Source: an uncultured Granulicella sp. (GTDB taxonomy: Bacteria > Acidobacteriota > Terriglobia > Terriglobales > Acidobacteriaceae). From it: a stretch of DNA of 51,035 nucleotides. Below, piece by piece: positions 1-8,488 of this stretch. Each line of letters starts with the position of its first letter. Within the stretch, counting starts at the first letter, position 1. Where the stretch lies: positions 1-51,035 of the forward strand of contig CALMVK010000030.1 of NCBI GenBank assembly GCA_937873145.1. The letters run 5' to 3'. The notes under the pieces were generated by a model, which saw only the letters and a program-made list of their open reading frames with translations, ran no database searches and had not been told where the DNA came from. The position numbers and the translations under genes are program-made.

Positions 1-295
1 CGGGAGGGTCGGTTGGCTCTGCTGGAGAGGTCAGCGGAGCGCTGCTGCCGGCGGCAGGTTTGACGCCATTCATCTTGAGCGCTGGCTGCGCTTCGGAGGC
101 GACCGTCACCGCGCCGGCATGTTTCGCCCCAAGCGAGTAACCGAAGCCGAAGCAGGCCGCGCAGAGGGCGGCAAGCGCGAAGAAGATGCCGAGCAGGAGG
201 GTGGTGCCGAGCGTGATCTCGCGGTCGTGGGTTGCGACCGTCGCGTCGCGGGTGTCTGGATCGCGGGTGTCGGTAGGATCGGTCAGAGTGTTCAA
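1..295 (-). CDS. SPOR-type single-pass membrane protein, N-terminal part (cut by window edge)
   Basis: This is an open frame on the minus strand running off the left edge. A TTG codon at 293-295 is the likely start; the frame is closed upstream by a stop near 366-372, and no ATG precedes it. The product has a polar, Asp/Arg/Thr-rich N-terminal tail of about 30 residues. One strong membrane helix follows (GTTLLLGIFFALAALCAACF), then FGYSLGAKHAG and an Ala/Pro/Ser-rich linker. In Acidobacteriota this layout (DREITLG, one helix, Gly-Tyr-Ser turn, Pro-rich linker) is typical of proteins ending in a peptidoglycan-binding SPOR domain. That domain would lie outside the window, so the family call is an inference. 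Confidence 0.5.
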   Translation of the reverse strand, partial: MNTLTDPTDTRDPDTRDATVATHDREITLGTTLLLGIFFALAALCAACFGFGYSLGAKHAGAVTVASEAQPALKMNGVKPAAGSSAPLTSPAEPTDPP

Positions 296-328
296 TGGGC
301 TTGGGTCCTGAGGGTAGCCAAGTACAAC

Positions 329-351
329 GCAGATACCTTCGGAATGACAAC
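329..351 (+). repeat. Short interspersed repeat, copy 1
   Basis: This 23-base element (GCAGATACCTTCGGAATGAC then AAC) matches a second copy at 49036-49058 at 19 of 23 positions, in the same orientation. It lies between a membrane protein gene and a beta-barrel gene, and the second copy lies between ftsL and ftsI. The C/G-rich centre could form a tiny hairpin. From memory, related strings are scattered between genes in Terriglobia genomes. Only two copies were noticed here. Confidence 0.5.
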
Positions 352-379
352 AAATGGGTTACGAATCTACCTGAGCCAC

Positions 380-1069
380 TTAGAAGCGGTACCAGAAGCC
401 GATGGTGGGTTGAGAGGTGACGGAGCGTTTGTTGTTTGCCAGGTAGTTTTGGTCGAAGTCCGGCGCTCCAAAGAACTGCTGCCGGAATTGTACGCGTGCG
501 CCGAAGTCTGGCCCGAGCAAAGCGACATCCGCACCAAGCTCGTAAAGGTAGACGCCGCGCGGCTCCTTGGGCAGGCCCTGTCCGCCACCGCCGGTGGGCG
601 AGAACTCGAAGCCGCCGACGCCTACGCCGCCAAAGGGATGCAGCCCGAAGTAGCTTCCTGGAGTGTGAACGATGTAGGCGACCGAATACTCACTGACTTT
701 GGTCTGTGCGCCGAGGATAAAGGGTATGTTGCCGGAGGGGGTTCCGCCGACGTTCGAGATGGTGAAGTTATCGGTGTAGCGCACGAAGCCGTAGTTGAAC
801 TCGGCACCGATCAAGGGAGATTTGGTGTAGCGGATCTGCACGAGCGCGCCGACCGTGTTGCTGGGGTTCAAGGCAACGAATTGAGGAAGATAGGTGTTGC
901 CGGAGGTCTTCGAGGTGATGGAGCCGGCGGCGTTGATGGCGAGATCGAGGTGGGCAAGCTGGCGGCTGAGGGTAGTCTCGGGCTTTTGCTGGGCGGAGGC
1001 GCCGGCAGGTACGAGGGTCAAAGCAAAGACGGCGCTCGTGCCAAGGCACCGGCGGAATACTTTCATCAT
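380..1069 (-). CDS. Secreted outer-membrane beta-barrel protein, unknown function
   Basis: The product has about 229 residues and starts with a clear signal peptide (MMKVFRRCLGTSAVFALTLV, cleavage after ASA). The mature part alternates polar and hydrophobic residues in strands typical of an 8- to 10-stranded barrel. It ends in FWYRF, and the C-terminal aromatic is a known signal for insertion by the BAM machinery. Two adjacent ATG codons (1067-1069 and 1064-1066) are possible starts. A longer frame opens at 1099, but its extra ten residues would precede the signal peptide and are unlikely. No enzyme motif is visible. An adhesin, porin-like or structural role cannot be told apart. Confidence 0.65.
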   Translation of the reverse strand: MMKVFRRCLGTSAVFALTLVPAGASAQQKPETTLSRQLAHLDLAINAAGSITSKTSGNTYLPQFVALNPSNTVGALVQIRYTKSPLIGAEFNYGFVRYTDNFTISNVGGTPSGNIPFILGAQTKVSEYSVAYIVHTPGSYFGLHPFGGVGVGGFEFSPTGGGGQGLPKEPRGVYLYELGADVALLGPDFGARVQFRQQFFGAPDFDQNYLANNKRSVTSQPTIGFWYRF

Positions 1070-1111
1070 CAGGAACTGGACTCCCTTACCGAAGATCACT
1101 GTAGCCTCAGT

Positions 1112-1570
1112 CTACTCTGCAAGACGGGCTAGGATGCGCGCGGGAATCTGCTTGTTGCGGCGGGCGCGCAAGGCAACGCGTCCCAGCCAGACGGTGATTG
1201 AGCTGAAGAGAGACGCGGCGAAGAGGGCGGTAGGAAGGTCGATTCCCTTGGTCGCGGGGGTTGTCCTGACCAGGTGAAGGAGGCTGCAGGCCAGAGTTGC
1301 CCCGCCCAGAAGGACGAGCAGCAGGGCGCGTTGGGAGAAGATGGCCAGCAGGATGACAACGAGACCTGCCAGCCCGAGACCAAGGGCGGACCAAGAGAGC
1401 GGCAGGCGGCTTAGGAAGAAGAGGCCCAGCATCAGCGAAAGCGCGCCAAGGCAGCCGGGTAGGATCGTGCCGGGAAGGTTGAACTCTGCATAGAGGAGCA
1501 GGACTCCGGCAAGAACGGCGAGCATGGCGGCATTGGGGGAGGCGAGCAGTTGAGAGAGGGCGAGGCTCAT
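1112..1570 (-). CDS. NfeD-like integral membrane protein
   Basis: The product has 152 residues with about four hydrophobic helices. After the first helix it carries YAEFNLPGTILPGCLGALSL, which matches the 'YAEFNxPG...PGxxG' signature of NfeD-type proteins (the membrane part of NfeD/STOPP partners). There is no N-terminal ClpP-like protease domain and no obvious C-terminal OB domain, so this is the short membrane form. The ATG at 1568-1570 is chosen because it lies 11 bases after the stop of the upstream TPR gene; a longer frame would overlap that gene. The two probably share a transcript. The C-terminus is basic (RARRNK). Confidence 0.6.
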   Translation of the reverse strand: MSLALSQLLASPNAAMLAVLAGVLLLYAEFNLPGTILPGCLGALSLMLGLFFLSRLPLSWSALGLGLAGLVVILLAIFSQRALLLVLLGGATLACSLLHLVRTTPATKGIDLPTALFAASLFSSITVWLGRVALRARRNKQIPARILARLAE

Positions 1571-1580
1571 CGTCCAGGGG

Positions 1581-3194
1581 CTACTGCACTGTTTGGCCGC
1601 GAGATTGCAGGGCCTGTCGCATGCCGAGGGCCGCGGGATCCTTCGGGTCGAGGCGCAGTGCATTTTGTACATCGACGGTGGAAGCGGCAAGGTCGCCCTT
1701 CTGGAGATCGAGACGGGAGAGCACGAGCCAGGCGGCTGCGCTGGGCTTCAGTTTGAGGGAGGCTTGAGCCTCCTGGCGAGCCTGGTCTGTGTCCCCGCTG
1801 CGCTCGCGCAACTGGGCGAGGCCGACGTGGGCAAAGGCGCTTGAAGGGTCGGCGGCGAGGGCGGAGTTGAACTCCTGCTCGGCTTCGGGAAGCAGTCCCT
1901 GAGCGAGATAGTCGCGGCCAAGCTGCGTGTACTCGGCAGCCTGCTGGTCTTTGGGCAGGGTAGCGAGCTTGATGGCACGCACCTGGTCAAGCTGGAAGGT
2001 AGCCTGCCGAAAGCCGGCTTCGGAGTAGACACGGCGCAGGCGGGTATCGGGCGTAAAACCGGTGGTGCTGGAGGCCTGGCGTCCGGCGGCGATCAGGGCA
2101 CGCATCTGCTGGGCTTCGGAGTCACTGGGTTTCAGCTTAAGTGCGGCTTCGATCTCACGCTGGGCGCTGGCAAAATCGCCGCGGCGATAGAAGGAGACGG
2201 CCAGGTTGTAGTGGTAGTCGGGGTCGTTGGGGTCGGCATTTGAGGCGCGCTGGAAGAGTGCGGTGCCGTCCTTATTCTGGCGGGCGAGCGCGACTCCCTG
2301 GTCGTTGACGACCTCCGGCAGCGGAAGGCGTGAGGCGACGAAGGAAAAGGCGTTGGCGGCGTCGGCGTACTTGGCTTCATTGAAGCGAGCCAGGCCGAGA
2401 TAGAAGTTCGCTTCGAGAGCCAGGCGGCTGTTTTGCGTCACCTTGGCAAGCACGGCGGCAGCCTGGTCGTACTGGCGGCTACTGTAGAGCTCCTTGCCGA
2501 GGGCAAGCTGGGCGTCGGCGTAGGCGGGCGCGTCCTGGACGGCGGCTTCGAGGCGCTGAGTGCGTTCCTGTGGCGTGGGAGCGTCCGTGCCGCGGATGTA
2601 GTTTTCAAAGGCGCTGAGGCGGACGCCGGCTGAGGCGGAGAGGAAGGTTTGCTGGGCGACGGAGAAGCCGGGTTGCACCTGGCGGGCGATCTTCCAGGCA
2701 ATGGCGTTCTCGATGTCGAAGAGCCGCGAGAGCTCGGCGGAGTCGTCGAGCGGTGCGGAGAGTTTGAGCTGGTCGACTTCAAGCACCTGGGCCTGCACCT
2801 GGATGCGCGCACCCTGGACGTTATAGCTGCCGACGATGACGTAGTTCGCGTCCAGGGTCTGCGCGATGCGGATGGTGGTGGCGCGGGTGGGCCGAAAACC
2901 GGCGGGTAGACCGAGATGGTCGAGGGCGAAGAGGAGGTCATCGCGCGAGATAGTGAGAAAGCCGGCGGAGTTGAGGCGCTGATTGAGGGTTGCGGGGAAG
3001 GAGTCGCCGATCCAGTTGAGGCTGGGCTGGCCGGAGCGATTGTCAAAGGGCAGGACCAGGATGACGCGGCCGCCTGGTTCCTTGGCGTTCGCGGCTGAAG
3101 AGACCTGCGCGTGGGTTTGAAGTGCACTTAGCGCGCAGCCGGCCAGAGCGGGGACAACGAACGAGAGAAACCGAGAGACGACGAGCTTCCGCAC
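1581..3194 (-). CDS. Exported CsgG/FlgO-like domain plus TPR-repeat protein
   Basis: The product has 537 residues and begins with a GTG codon. A signal peptide covers about residues 1-30 (...LSALQTHAQ). Residues ~40-180 form an alpha/beta domain with VILVLPFDNRSG, IGDSFPATLNQRL and ANYVIVGSYNVQG. This is the fold seen in CsgG/FlgO/TolB-N-like domains, which often sense or assemble envelope structures. From about residue 215 onward there are tandem TPR helices, for example DPDYHYNLAVSFYRRGDFASA and DPSSAFAHVGLAQLRERSGD. TPRs serve as protein-binding scaffolds. The likely location is the periplasm. The gene is followed closely by the NfeD-like gene. Its exact partner is not deducible. Confidence 0.75.
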   Translation of the reverse strand: MRKLVVSRFLSFVVPALAGCALSALQTHAQVSSAANAKEPGGRVILVLPFDNRSGQPSLNWIGDSFPATLNQRLNSAGFLTISRDDLLFALDHLGLPAGFRPTRATTIRIAQTLDANYVIVGSYNVQGARIQVQAQVLEVDQLKLSAPLDDSAELSRLFDIENAIAWKIARQVQPGFSVAQQTFLSASAGVRLSAFENYIRGTDAPTPQERTQRLEAAVQDAPAYADAQLALGKELYSSRQYDQAAAVLAKVTQNSRLALEANFYLGLARFNEAKYADAANAFSFVASRLPLPEVVNDQGVALARQNKDGTALFQRASNADPNDPDYHYNLAVSFYRRGDFASAQREIEAALKLKPSDSEAQQMRALIAAGRQASSTTGFTPDTRLRRVYSEAGFRQATFQLDQVRAIKLATLPKDQQAAEYTQLGRDYLAQGLLPEAEQEFNSALAADPSSAFAHVGLAQLRERSGDTDQARQEAQASLKLKPSAAAWLVLSRLDLQKGDLAASTVDVQNALRLDPKDPAALGMRQALQSRGQTVQ

Positions 3195-3199
3195 ACCTC

Positions 3200-3205
3200 A
3201 TTATA
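3200..3205 (-). promoter_or_regulatory. Candidate -10 box (TATAAT) of the TPR gene
   Basis: On the minus strand this is a perfect TATAAT hexamer only five bases before the GTG start codon at 3194. Transcription from it would begin at or next to the start codon, giving a leaderless message. No convincing -35 box is seen 16-18 bases upstream, so this is a weak call. Confidence 0.3.
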
Positions 3206-3266
3206 GAGTCGAGGCAGAGTTGAGCTGTATACGCGGCTTTGTGGGCGGCCAGTAGAGGAACCCGCG

Positions 3267-3272
3267 TACAAT
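3267..3272 (+). promoter_or_regulatory. Candidate -10 box of tRNA-Leu
   Basis: TACAAT (5 of 6 consensus bases) ends nine bases before the mature tRNA 5' end at 3281. That is about right for a transcript starting just ahead of the tRNA. No strong -35 box is visible. Confidence 0.35.
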
Positions 3273-3280
3273 TAGGTTGC

Positions 3281-3365
3281 GCGAAAGTGGCGAAATTGGC
3301 AGACGCACCAGACTTAGGATCTGGCGGAGCAATCCGTGGGGGTTCAAGTCCCCCCTTTCGCACCA
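3281..3365 (+). tRNA. tRNA-Leu, anticodon TAG
   Basis: The acceptor stem pairs GCGAAAG (3281-3287) with CTTTCGC (3355-3361), followed by discriminator A and an encoded CCA (3363-3365). The anticodon stem CCAGA/TCTGG encloses the loop CTTAGGA, with anticodon TAG at 3315-3317, which reads CUA/CUN leucine codons. A long variable arm (GCGGAGCAATCCGT region) marks a class II tRNA, as expected for Leu. The T-arm is GTGGGGGTTCAAGTCCCCCC-like with the GTTCAA loop. Confidence 0.97.
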
Positions 3366-3386
3366 AAATCTGAGAGATGGACGTGT

Positions 3387-3737
3387 ATGAGTCAGACGAA
3401 ACCCGACCCACAGCCGCAGCCTGAGATTCGGCTCAAGAATATAGAAGGCTACCGCGAAGGGTACGCCAATAGCGTGCAGGTAAAGATGAGCGTGTGGGAC
3501 TTTCAACTGGTGTTCGGGACGATGCACCAGGACACGCCGGAGATCGTCGAGCTCGACAATTTTCAAGGTATTTATGTGAGCCCGCAGCAAGCCAAGGCGC
3601 TTTGGAATGTGCTGGGGCAAAACCTGGCCCAGTATGAGTCGACCTTTGGCCGGCTGGCGCTCGAGCCGCAAGGACAGCCACAGCCGCAGCCGGTGTTCAA
3701 GGCGCAGGTTCCTCCCGATGGTGGGCCCATCAACTAG
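3387..3737 (+). CDS. DUF3467 family protein
   Basis: The product has 116 residues and starts at the ATG 3387-3389, after a GAGAG-type ribosome site and 22 bases past the tRNA CCA end. It contains EGYANSVQVKMSVWDFQLVF, MHQDTPEIVELDNFQGIYVS and PQQAKALWNVLGQNLAQYE. These are the characteristic blocks of DUF3467: a beta-rich core with a central helix that keeps the Ser-Pro-x-x-Ala-K motif. Pro/Gln-rich tails flank the core. The function of this small cytosolic family is not established. It lies 29 bases before the glycosyltransferase gene and may be cotranscribed with it. Confidence 0.8.
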   Translation: MSQTKPDPQPQPEIRLKNIEGYREGYANSVQVKMSVWDFQLVFGTMHQDTPEIVELDNFQGIYVSPQQAKALWNVLGQNLAQYESTFGRLALEPQGQPQPQPVFKAQVPPDGGPIN

Positions 3738-3766
3738 GCAAAACGTCGACGACGGGGAGGACCGAG

Positions 3767-5437
3767 GTGGATACGCTTCTCCGTTCGCGCGCATACAGGC
3801 TGCGTCGTCCGCACTTCAGCGATGCTACGGCTCCAGTGGAAAAACCGCTGCCGTTATGGATTCTGTATCCGCTGTTCTTCGTGGCGGTCTATCTTTCGCA
3901 TTGGTCGCTGCTGCGCCTGCCTTATTTTTGGGATGAGGCTGGTTACTACATCCCTGCGGCGCTGGACTTCTTCCGGACTGGCTCGCTGATTCCGCACTCA
4001 ACCTTGACCAACGCGCATCCGCCGCTGCCGTCTGTGCTGCTGGCCGCGTGGTGGCATGTGGGCGGGCTGGCGATCAGCGGCACGCGGACGTTTCTGGCCA
4101 TGATTGCGGCAGCCGCATTGCTGGGGGCATTTCGGTTGGCGCGGCAGCTTGCCGGCCCTGTCGTGGCAGCGCTGGTGACGCTGCTGACAGCGCTTTACCC
4201 GGTGTGGTTTGCGCAGAGCACGATGGCGCATGCGGACCTGTTTGCGGCGGCGTTTAACCTTTGGGCGCTGTCCTGCTACTTCGGACGCTTTGTTCAGGAA
4301 AGCTCCGGACGCAACGCGTGGGCGGCGGCGATCCTGTTTTCGCTTGCCGCGCTTGCCAAGGAGACTGCGATTGTGACTCCGCTGGTGCTGGCACTGTGGG
4401 AGTTCACGCTTCTGGTGACAGAGACTGGAGGCAGACAGGTGCAGGCACGCCTGGTGTGGCTGGCTGCGCTGCTGGTGCCGGTGCTTCCCCTGGCTGGATG
4501 GTATGTCTACCACTTTCACGCGACCGGTTTTGTGTTTGGCAATCCTGAATTTTTGCGTTATAACGCGACCGCAAATTTCAGTGTGGCGCGTGTAGCGGTC
4601 AGCGTGTGGCATCGGGTCGTTCACCTGACCGTGCACATGAATCTATATGTTCCAGTGGCTGGGACGGTGGCGGTTTTGTGGATACCGGCAAGGAAGGCGC
4701 GAGCCGCTCTTCTGGCGGCGCTGCGGCCGGCCTGGATGGCACTCGGGATTGTGCTGGCCGGCAATGCCTTGGCGTTTTCGATTTTGGGTGGCGCGTTGTT
4801 GACGCGGTATTTGCTGCCGATGTATCCGCTGGTGCTGCTGGCGTGCGTCATCGTGTGGCAGAGCCGCGGATCACGTGTTCTGTACAGTTTGAGCGCGCTG
4901 ACGACGGTGGCTTTTCTCGCGGGCCTGTTCGTCAATCCGCCCTACGGCTTTGCGCCGGAGGACAATCTCACCTATCGGGATTTCGTGCTGCTGCATGCAA
5001 GCGCAATCTCTGTCATCGTCCATCGCTTTCCAGACGCGACCGTGCTGAGCGCGTGGCCGGCGACGGCGGAGATGCAGCATCCGGAACTTGGCTACACGCG
5101 GCGGCCGATCAGGACAGTCGCGATCGACAACTTCGATCGCGAGCAGATAGAGCATGCCGAGCAGGATCCTGGAGCGTACGACACGGCACTCGTGTTTTCA
5201 ACCAAGTGGATCCCGCCTCCAGGCCGCTTTTCGCTTAGCCGCGCGACTGAGCGGAGCGATGCGCGATACTTCGACTTTCACCGCGATCTGAAACTGGAGC
5301 AAATCGCTGAGCTTCTGCATGGCGATGTGGTGTGGCAGGCTTCACGGAATGGCGAGTGGGCGGCTGTGCTGCGGTTCCCAAGTTCGCTCGATGCTATAAG
5401 TTCGCGCAGTCTACCGTATTCGAACAAGCATCCGTAA
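3767..5437 (+). CDS. Glycosyltransferase family 39 (PMT/ArnT-like) membrane protein
   Basis: The product has 556 residues, begins with GTG, and is preceded by a GGGGAGG ribosome site. It has about 10 transmembrane helices. The first periplasmic loop carries YFWDEAGYYIPAALDFF followed by TNAHPPLPSVLLAAWW. The Asp-Glu pair and the HPPL motif are hallmarks of GT-C enzymes of the PMT/ArnT superfamily, which move a sugar from a polyprenyl-phosphate donor to protein or lipid in the periplasm. The C-terminal ~150 residues form a soluble domain. The acceptor is unknown, and no partner glycan genes lie nearby. Confidence 0.75.
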   Translation: MDTLLRSRAYRLRRPHFSDATAPVEKPLPLWILYPLFFVAVYLSHWSLLRLPYFWDEAGYYIPAALDFFRTGSLIPHSTLTNAHPPLPSVLLAAWWHVGGLAISGTRTFLAMIAAAALLGAFRLARQLAGPVVAALVTLLTALYPVWFAQSTMAHADLFAAAFNLWALSCYFGRFVQESSGRNAWAAAILFSLAALAKETAIVTPLVLALWEFTLLVTETGGRQVQARLVWLAALLVPVLPLAGWYVYHFHATGFVFGNPEFLRYNATANFSVARVAVSVWHRVVHLTVHMNLYVPVAGTVAVLWIPARKARAALLAALRPAWMALGIVLAGNALAFSILGGALLTRYLLPMYPLVLLACVIVWQSRGSRVLYSLSALTTVAFLAGLFVNPPYGFAPEDNLTYRDFVLLHASAISVIVHRFPDATVLSAWPATAEMQHPELGYTRRPIRTVAIDNFDREQIEHAEQDPGAYDTALVFSTKWIPPPGRFSLSRATERSDARYFDFHRDLKLEQIAELLHGDVVWQASRNGEWAAVLRFPSSLDAISSRSLPYSNKHP

Positions 5438-5506
5438 GGTCGTCCCTGGGTTTAAGAGTCGCGGTTGAAGAACGTACCCAACGCTTTTGAGTGATTACTA
5501 ACAGAG

Positions 5507-8290
5507 CTATGCAACCGCTGCCACGGCTACCGAGGGATGCGCCTGCAGCGGGTTTTCCAACGATTTGGGCGGCCCAACTCTCCGTTGATAGGTGCACTCT
5601 GGTGTACTTGGTATTTCGGCTGGCGCTCCCTTCTTCGGCCGGCGTTTTGGAAGGAATTCGTGATTGTTGGGGCAGACGAAGTAAGTGCCTTCTTTGTTTG
5701 CATACTCCAGCAGGTAAGCTGAATCGCACCTTGGACAGGTTTCATTGATCAGCTTCAGATTGGAAGCGAAGTCGCACTTTGGATAGTTCACGCAACCATA
5801 GAACGTATCTCCGCGCTTGGTTTTGCGTACTGCGAGATCGCCACCGTCTTTGGGGCACTTGGCGTCCAGCAGCTCCTGTTTCACATATTTGCACTTGGGA
5901 TAGCCAGAGCACGCGATGAACTCACCATAGGCTCCATCCCGCTGCAGAAGAGGTTTGCCGCACTTCGGACAGGGCTCATCGAGCTGCACGGGAGGCTTGG
6001 TCTGCACCTTCTGCGTAAGCTTGCGAATGGTTTTGCACGGTGGGTCGTCGGAGTAGCCCGGGCAGGACATAAACGGTCCCCATGGACCATTTTTTAGGAC
6101 CATCCCCCGTCCACAATTATCGCAAAACTCCTCTTCCGGAGCTTCATCCGCGCCCGGCGCCGACAGGTCCGGCTTTGCCGAGAAGTTCTCCTTGGTAAAG
6201 TCGCAGGAGACCGGTTCTGCCGTTACCTTTTTTCCTTTCTTGGCAGCTTCCGCCACAGCCTTGGCAAACTCCTTCGCGTCTGCCACCTCCTGTTGGTAGT
6301 GGGTGTCGTCGAAGGTCACGCCCTTGACGATCATCGGGAAGTGAAACGATGCCAGCACTTTCTTTAGGACGCGCTTCGGATCTTTCTTCCAGGGCGCAGC
6401 TGCAATTGTCACCGGCTTAGCCTTGGTGAACGCGCTGCAGGAGTAGAAGCTGCCAAACTTTCCCCACTTCAAGATTAACGGCGACCCGCACTTGTCGCAT
6501 TTTTCTTCGGTTGCTTCTTCGCGTCGCTTGATGTCTTCCATCTCGCGTCCAGCGACGGCAAGCTCTTTTTCAAGATGTGCGTAGAATCCATCGAGCAGGT
6601 CCGTCCATCGTTCGTGTCCGGCTTCGACGGCATCCAGTTCCCCTTCGAGCGTAGCCGTATAGCTTGTCTCGAAGATGTAAGGAAAGTTTTTTACGAGCAG
6701 CTCTGTGACTACCATGCCGATCTCTGTGGGCACAAACTTAGCGCCTAACTTCTTTACGTAGTCCCGGTCCTGGATGGTGTTGATAATTGAAGCATAGGTC
6801 GATGGCCGGCCGATGCCTTTCTCCTCAAGCGTCTTCACGAGCGAGGCTTCGTTAAAGCGTGGCGGCGGATCGGTAAAGCGCTGCTCTGGAGTGATGGAAG
6901 TCTCACGCAGGACATCGCCCTGCTTGACCTCCGGCAGGATCACATCTTCCGACACGTTCTCCCAGATCTTCAGGTAACCATCGAACATCAGGATGGATCC
7001 ACTGATACGGAAGTCATAGGTCCGGTCGGCCTTCGCTGCAATCTCGATGGTCGTCTGGTCGAAGACTGCGGGAACCATCTGGGATGAGACGAACTTCTGC
7101 CAGATCAGCTTGTACAGACGATACTGCTCGTCGCTCAGGTGCGCACGAATCGACTCCGGCGTGTACTCGACATGCGTCGGACGAATGGCTTCGTGCGCGT
7201 CCTGCGCATCATTTTTGCCCTTGTAGGTTAGGGGCTCCTTTGGAAGATATTTGTCGCCTAGCTTGCTGCTCACATAGGCGCGCGCTTCCTTTACGGCATC
7301 GTCCGAGACCCGCGTCGAGTCCGTACGCATGTAGGTAATCAGGCCAACCGTGCCGTCCTTGCCGAGGTCGACTCCCTCATACAGGCGCTGGGCTACACCC
7401 ATGGTTCGGCGCACGTTGAAGCCAAGCCGTCCAGCTGCGTCCTGCTGCAGCTTGCTGGTGATGTAGGGCGCGGTCGGGTTGCGTTTGCGCTGCTTGCGCT
7501 CGACGCTGACCACCGTCCACTTGGCCTGCTCCAACTGCTGGACCACCTTCAACGTCTCTTCTTCGTTCGGCAGCGCGCCTGAGAGGAACTGCGCCTTGCC
7601 TTGCTCATCCACCCCATTGGCGACACGGGCTGGGCTGCCCTCGATGCCGGTAAATTTGGCGGTAAACTCCTGTCCGTTTGGAGGCACTAGACCTGCGCCG
7701 ATCAGCCAATACTCCACGGGCACAAAGGCATTGATCTCGCGTTCGCGTTCCACAATCAGCCGCAGCGCCACCGTCTGCACACGTCCCGCCGAGAGTCCGC
7801 GGCGCACCTTATCCCACAGCAACGGCGAGATCTGGTAGCCCACCAGACGGTCGAGCACACGCCGGGTCTGCTGCGCATCCACCAGGTTCTCGTTTACGTC
7901 CCGGGCGTTGCCGAAAGCGGCCCGCACTGCCTTCTGCGTGATTTCATTGAAGGTGACGCGCTGCAGGGTTGCGCCTTTTTTCAGCATCGGTTTCAGCTGC
8001 ATGGAAAGATGCGCGGCGATGGCCTCACCTTCGCGATCAGGGTCCGGTGCGAGATAAACAGCATCGGCTTTGGCCGCCAACTTCTGCAAACGCTCGACGA
8101 TCTTTTCCTTTCCGGGTGAGACGATCAAGGTCGGCTCAAATGTCCTTCGCTTCAACTCCACGCCGATGTCGTTCTTCGGCAGATCCATGATGTGGCCGAT
8201 GGAGGCCTCGACCTGGTAATCAGAACCGAGATATTTATTGATCGTCTTCGCCTTTGCCGGCGACTCGACGATCACAAGTGATTTGCTCAT
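5507..8290 (-). CDS. topA: DNA topoisomerase I (type IA)
   Basis: The product has 927 residues and relaxes negatively supercoiled DNA through a transient 5'-phosphotyrosine break. The Toprim domain carries VIVESPAKAKTINKYLG and the metal-binding PDPDREGEAIAAHL. The catalytic site is LITYMRTDSTRVS, with Tyr320 as nucleophile (E. coli Tyr319). After the core there are five Cys-rich zinc-ribbon units (CDKCGSPL, CDNCGRGM, CPKCGKPL, CPKDGGDL, CPRCDSAY), more than the three of E. coli. A Lys/Pro-rich tail of about 45 residues ends the protein. The start at 8290 (MSKSLVIVE) is preferred over an ATG nine codons upstream because the family begins there. The gene lies downstream of dprA, a common bacterial order. 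Confidence 0.97.
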   Translation of the reverse strand: MSKSLVIVESPAKAKTINKYLGSDYQVEASIGHIMDLPKNDIGVELKRRTFEPTLIVSPGKEKIVERLQKLAAKADAVYLAPDPDREGEAIAAHLSMQLKPMLKKGATLQRVTFNEITQKAVRAAFGNARDVNENLVDAQQTRRVLDRLVGYQISPLLWDKVRRGLSAGRVQTVALRLIVEREREINAFVPVEYWLIGAGLVPPNGQEFTAKFTGIEGSPARVANGVDEQGKAQFLSGALPNEEETLKVVQQLEQAKWTVVSVERKQRKRNPTAPYITSKLQQDAAGRLGFNVRRTMGVAQRLYEGVDLGKDGTVGLITYMRTDSTRVSDDAVKEARAYVSSKLGDKYLPKEPLTYKGKNDAQDAHEAIRPTHVEYTPESIRAHLSDEQYRLYKLIWQKFVSSQMVPAVFDQTTIEIAAKADRTYDFRISGSILMFDGYLKIWENVSEDVILPEVKQGDVLRETSITPEQRFTDPPPRFNEASLVKTLEEKGIGRPSTYASIINTIQDRDYVKKLGAKFVPTEIGMVVTELLVKNFPYIFETSYTATLEGELDAVEAGHERWTDLLDGFYAHLEKELAVAGREMEDIKRREEATEEKCDKCGSPLILKWGKFGSFYSCSAFTKAKPVTIAAAPWKKDPKRVLKKVLASFHFPMIVKGVTFDDTHYQQEVADAKEFAKAVAEAAKKGKKVTAEPVSCDFTKENFSAKPDLSAPGADEAPEEEFCDNCGRGMVLKNGPWGPFMSCPGYSDDPPCKTIRKLTQKVQTKPPVQLDEPCPKCGKPLLQRDGAYGEFIACSGYPKCKYVKQELLDAKCPKDGGDLAVRKTKRGDTFYGCVNYPKCDFASNLKLINETCPRCDSAYLLEYANKEGTYFVCPNNHEFLPKRRPKKGAPAEIPSTPECTYQRRVGPPKSLENPLQAHPSVAVAAVA

Positions 8291-8488
8291 TGATCTTCCT
8301 TCATTCCCACGAACCACCCGGAACTGTTCCGCGCGGTTCCCGTTTCATTGCGAACCTACCACGACTTTCCAACTCGCGCCAATTTTGGGAGGAGGTGCAC
8401 CAACCCGCAAAGAGCTCTTTCCCTATCGGACGTGGCTGAGGACAAAGCGTTTTCCTCTCTCTTCTTATCGGCAGAGATCCGGTAAACT

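Noticed and set aside
119..1132. 337-codon plus-strand frame at the left edge
   Set aside because: The minus strand carries a clear signal peptide and barrel protein ending FWYRF; the plus frame is featureless and Gly/Glu-rich.
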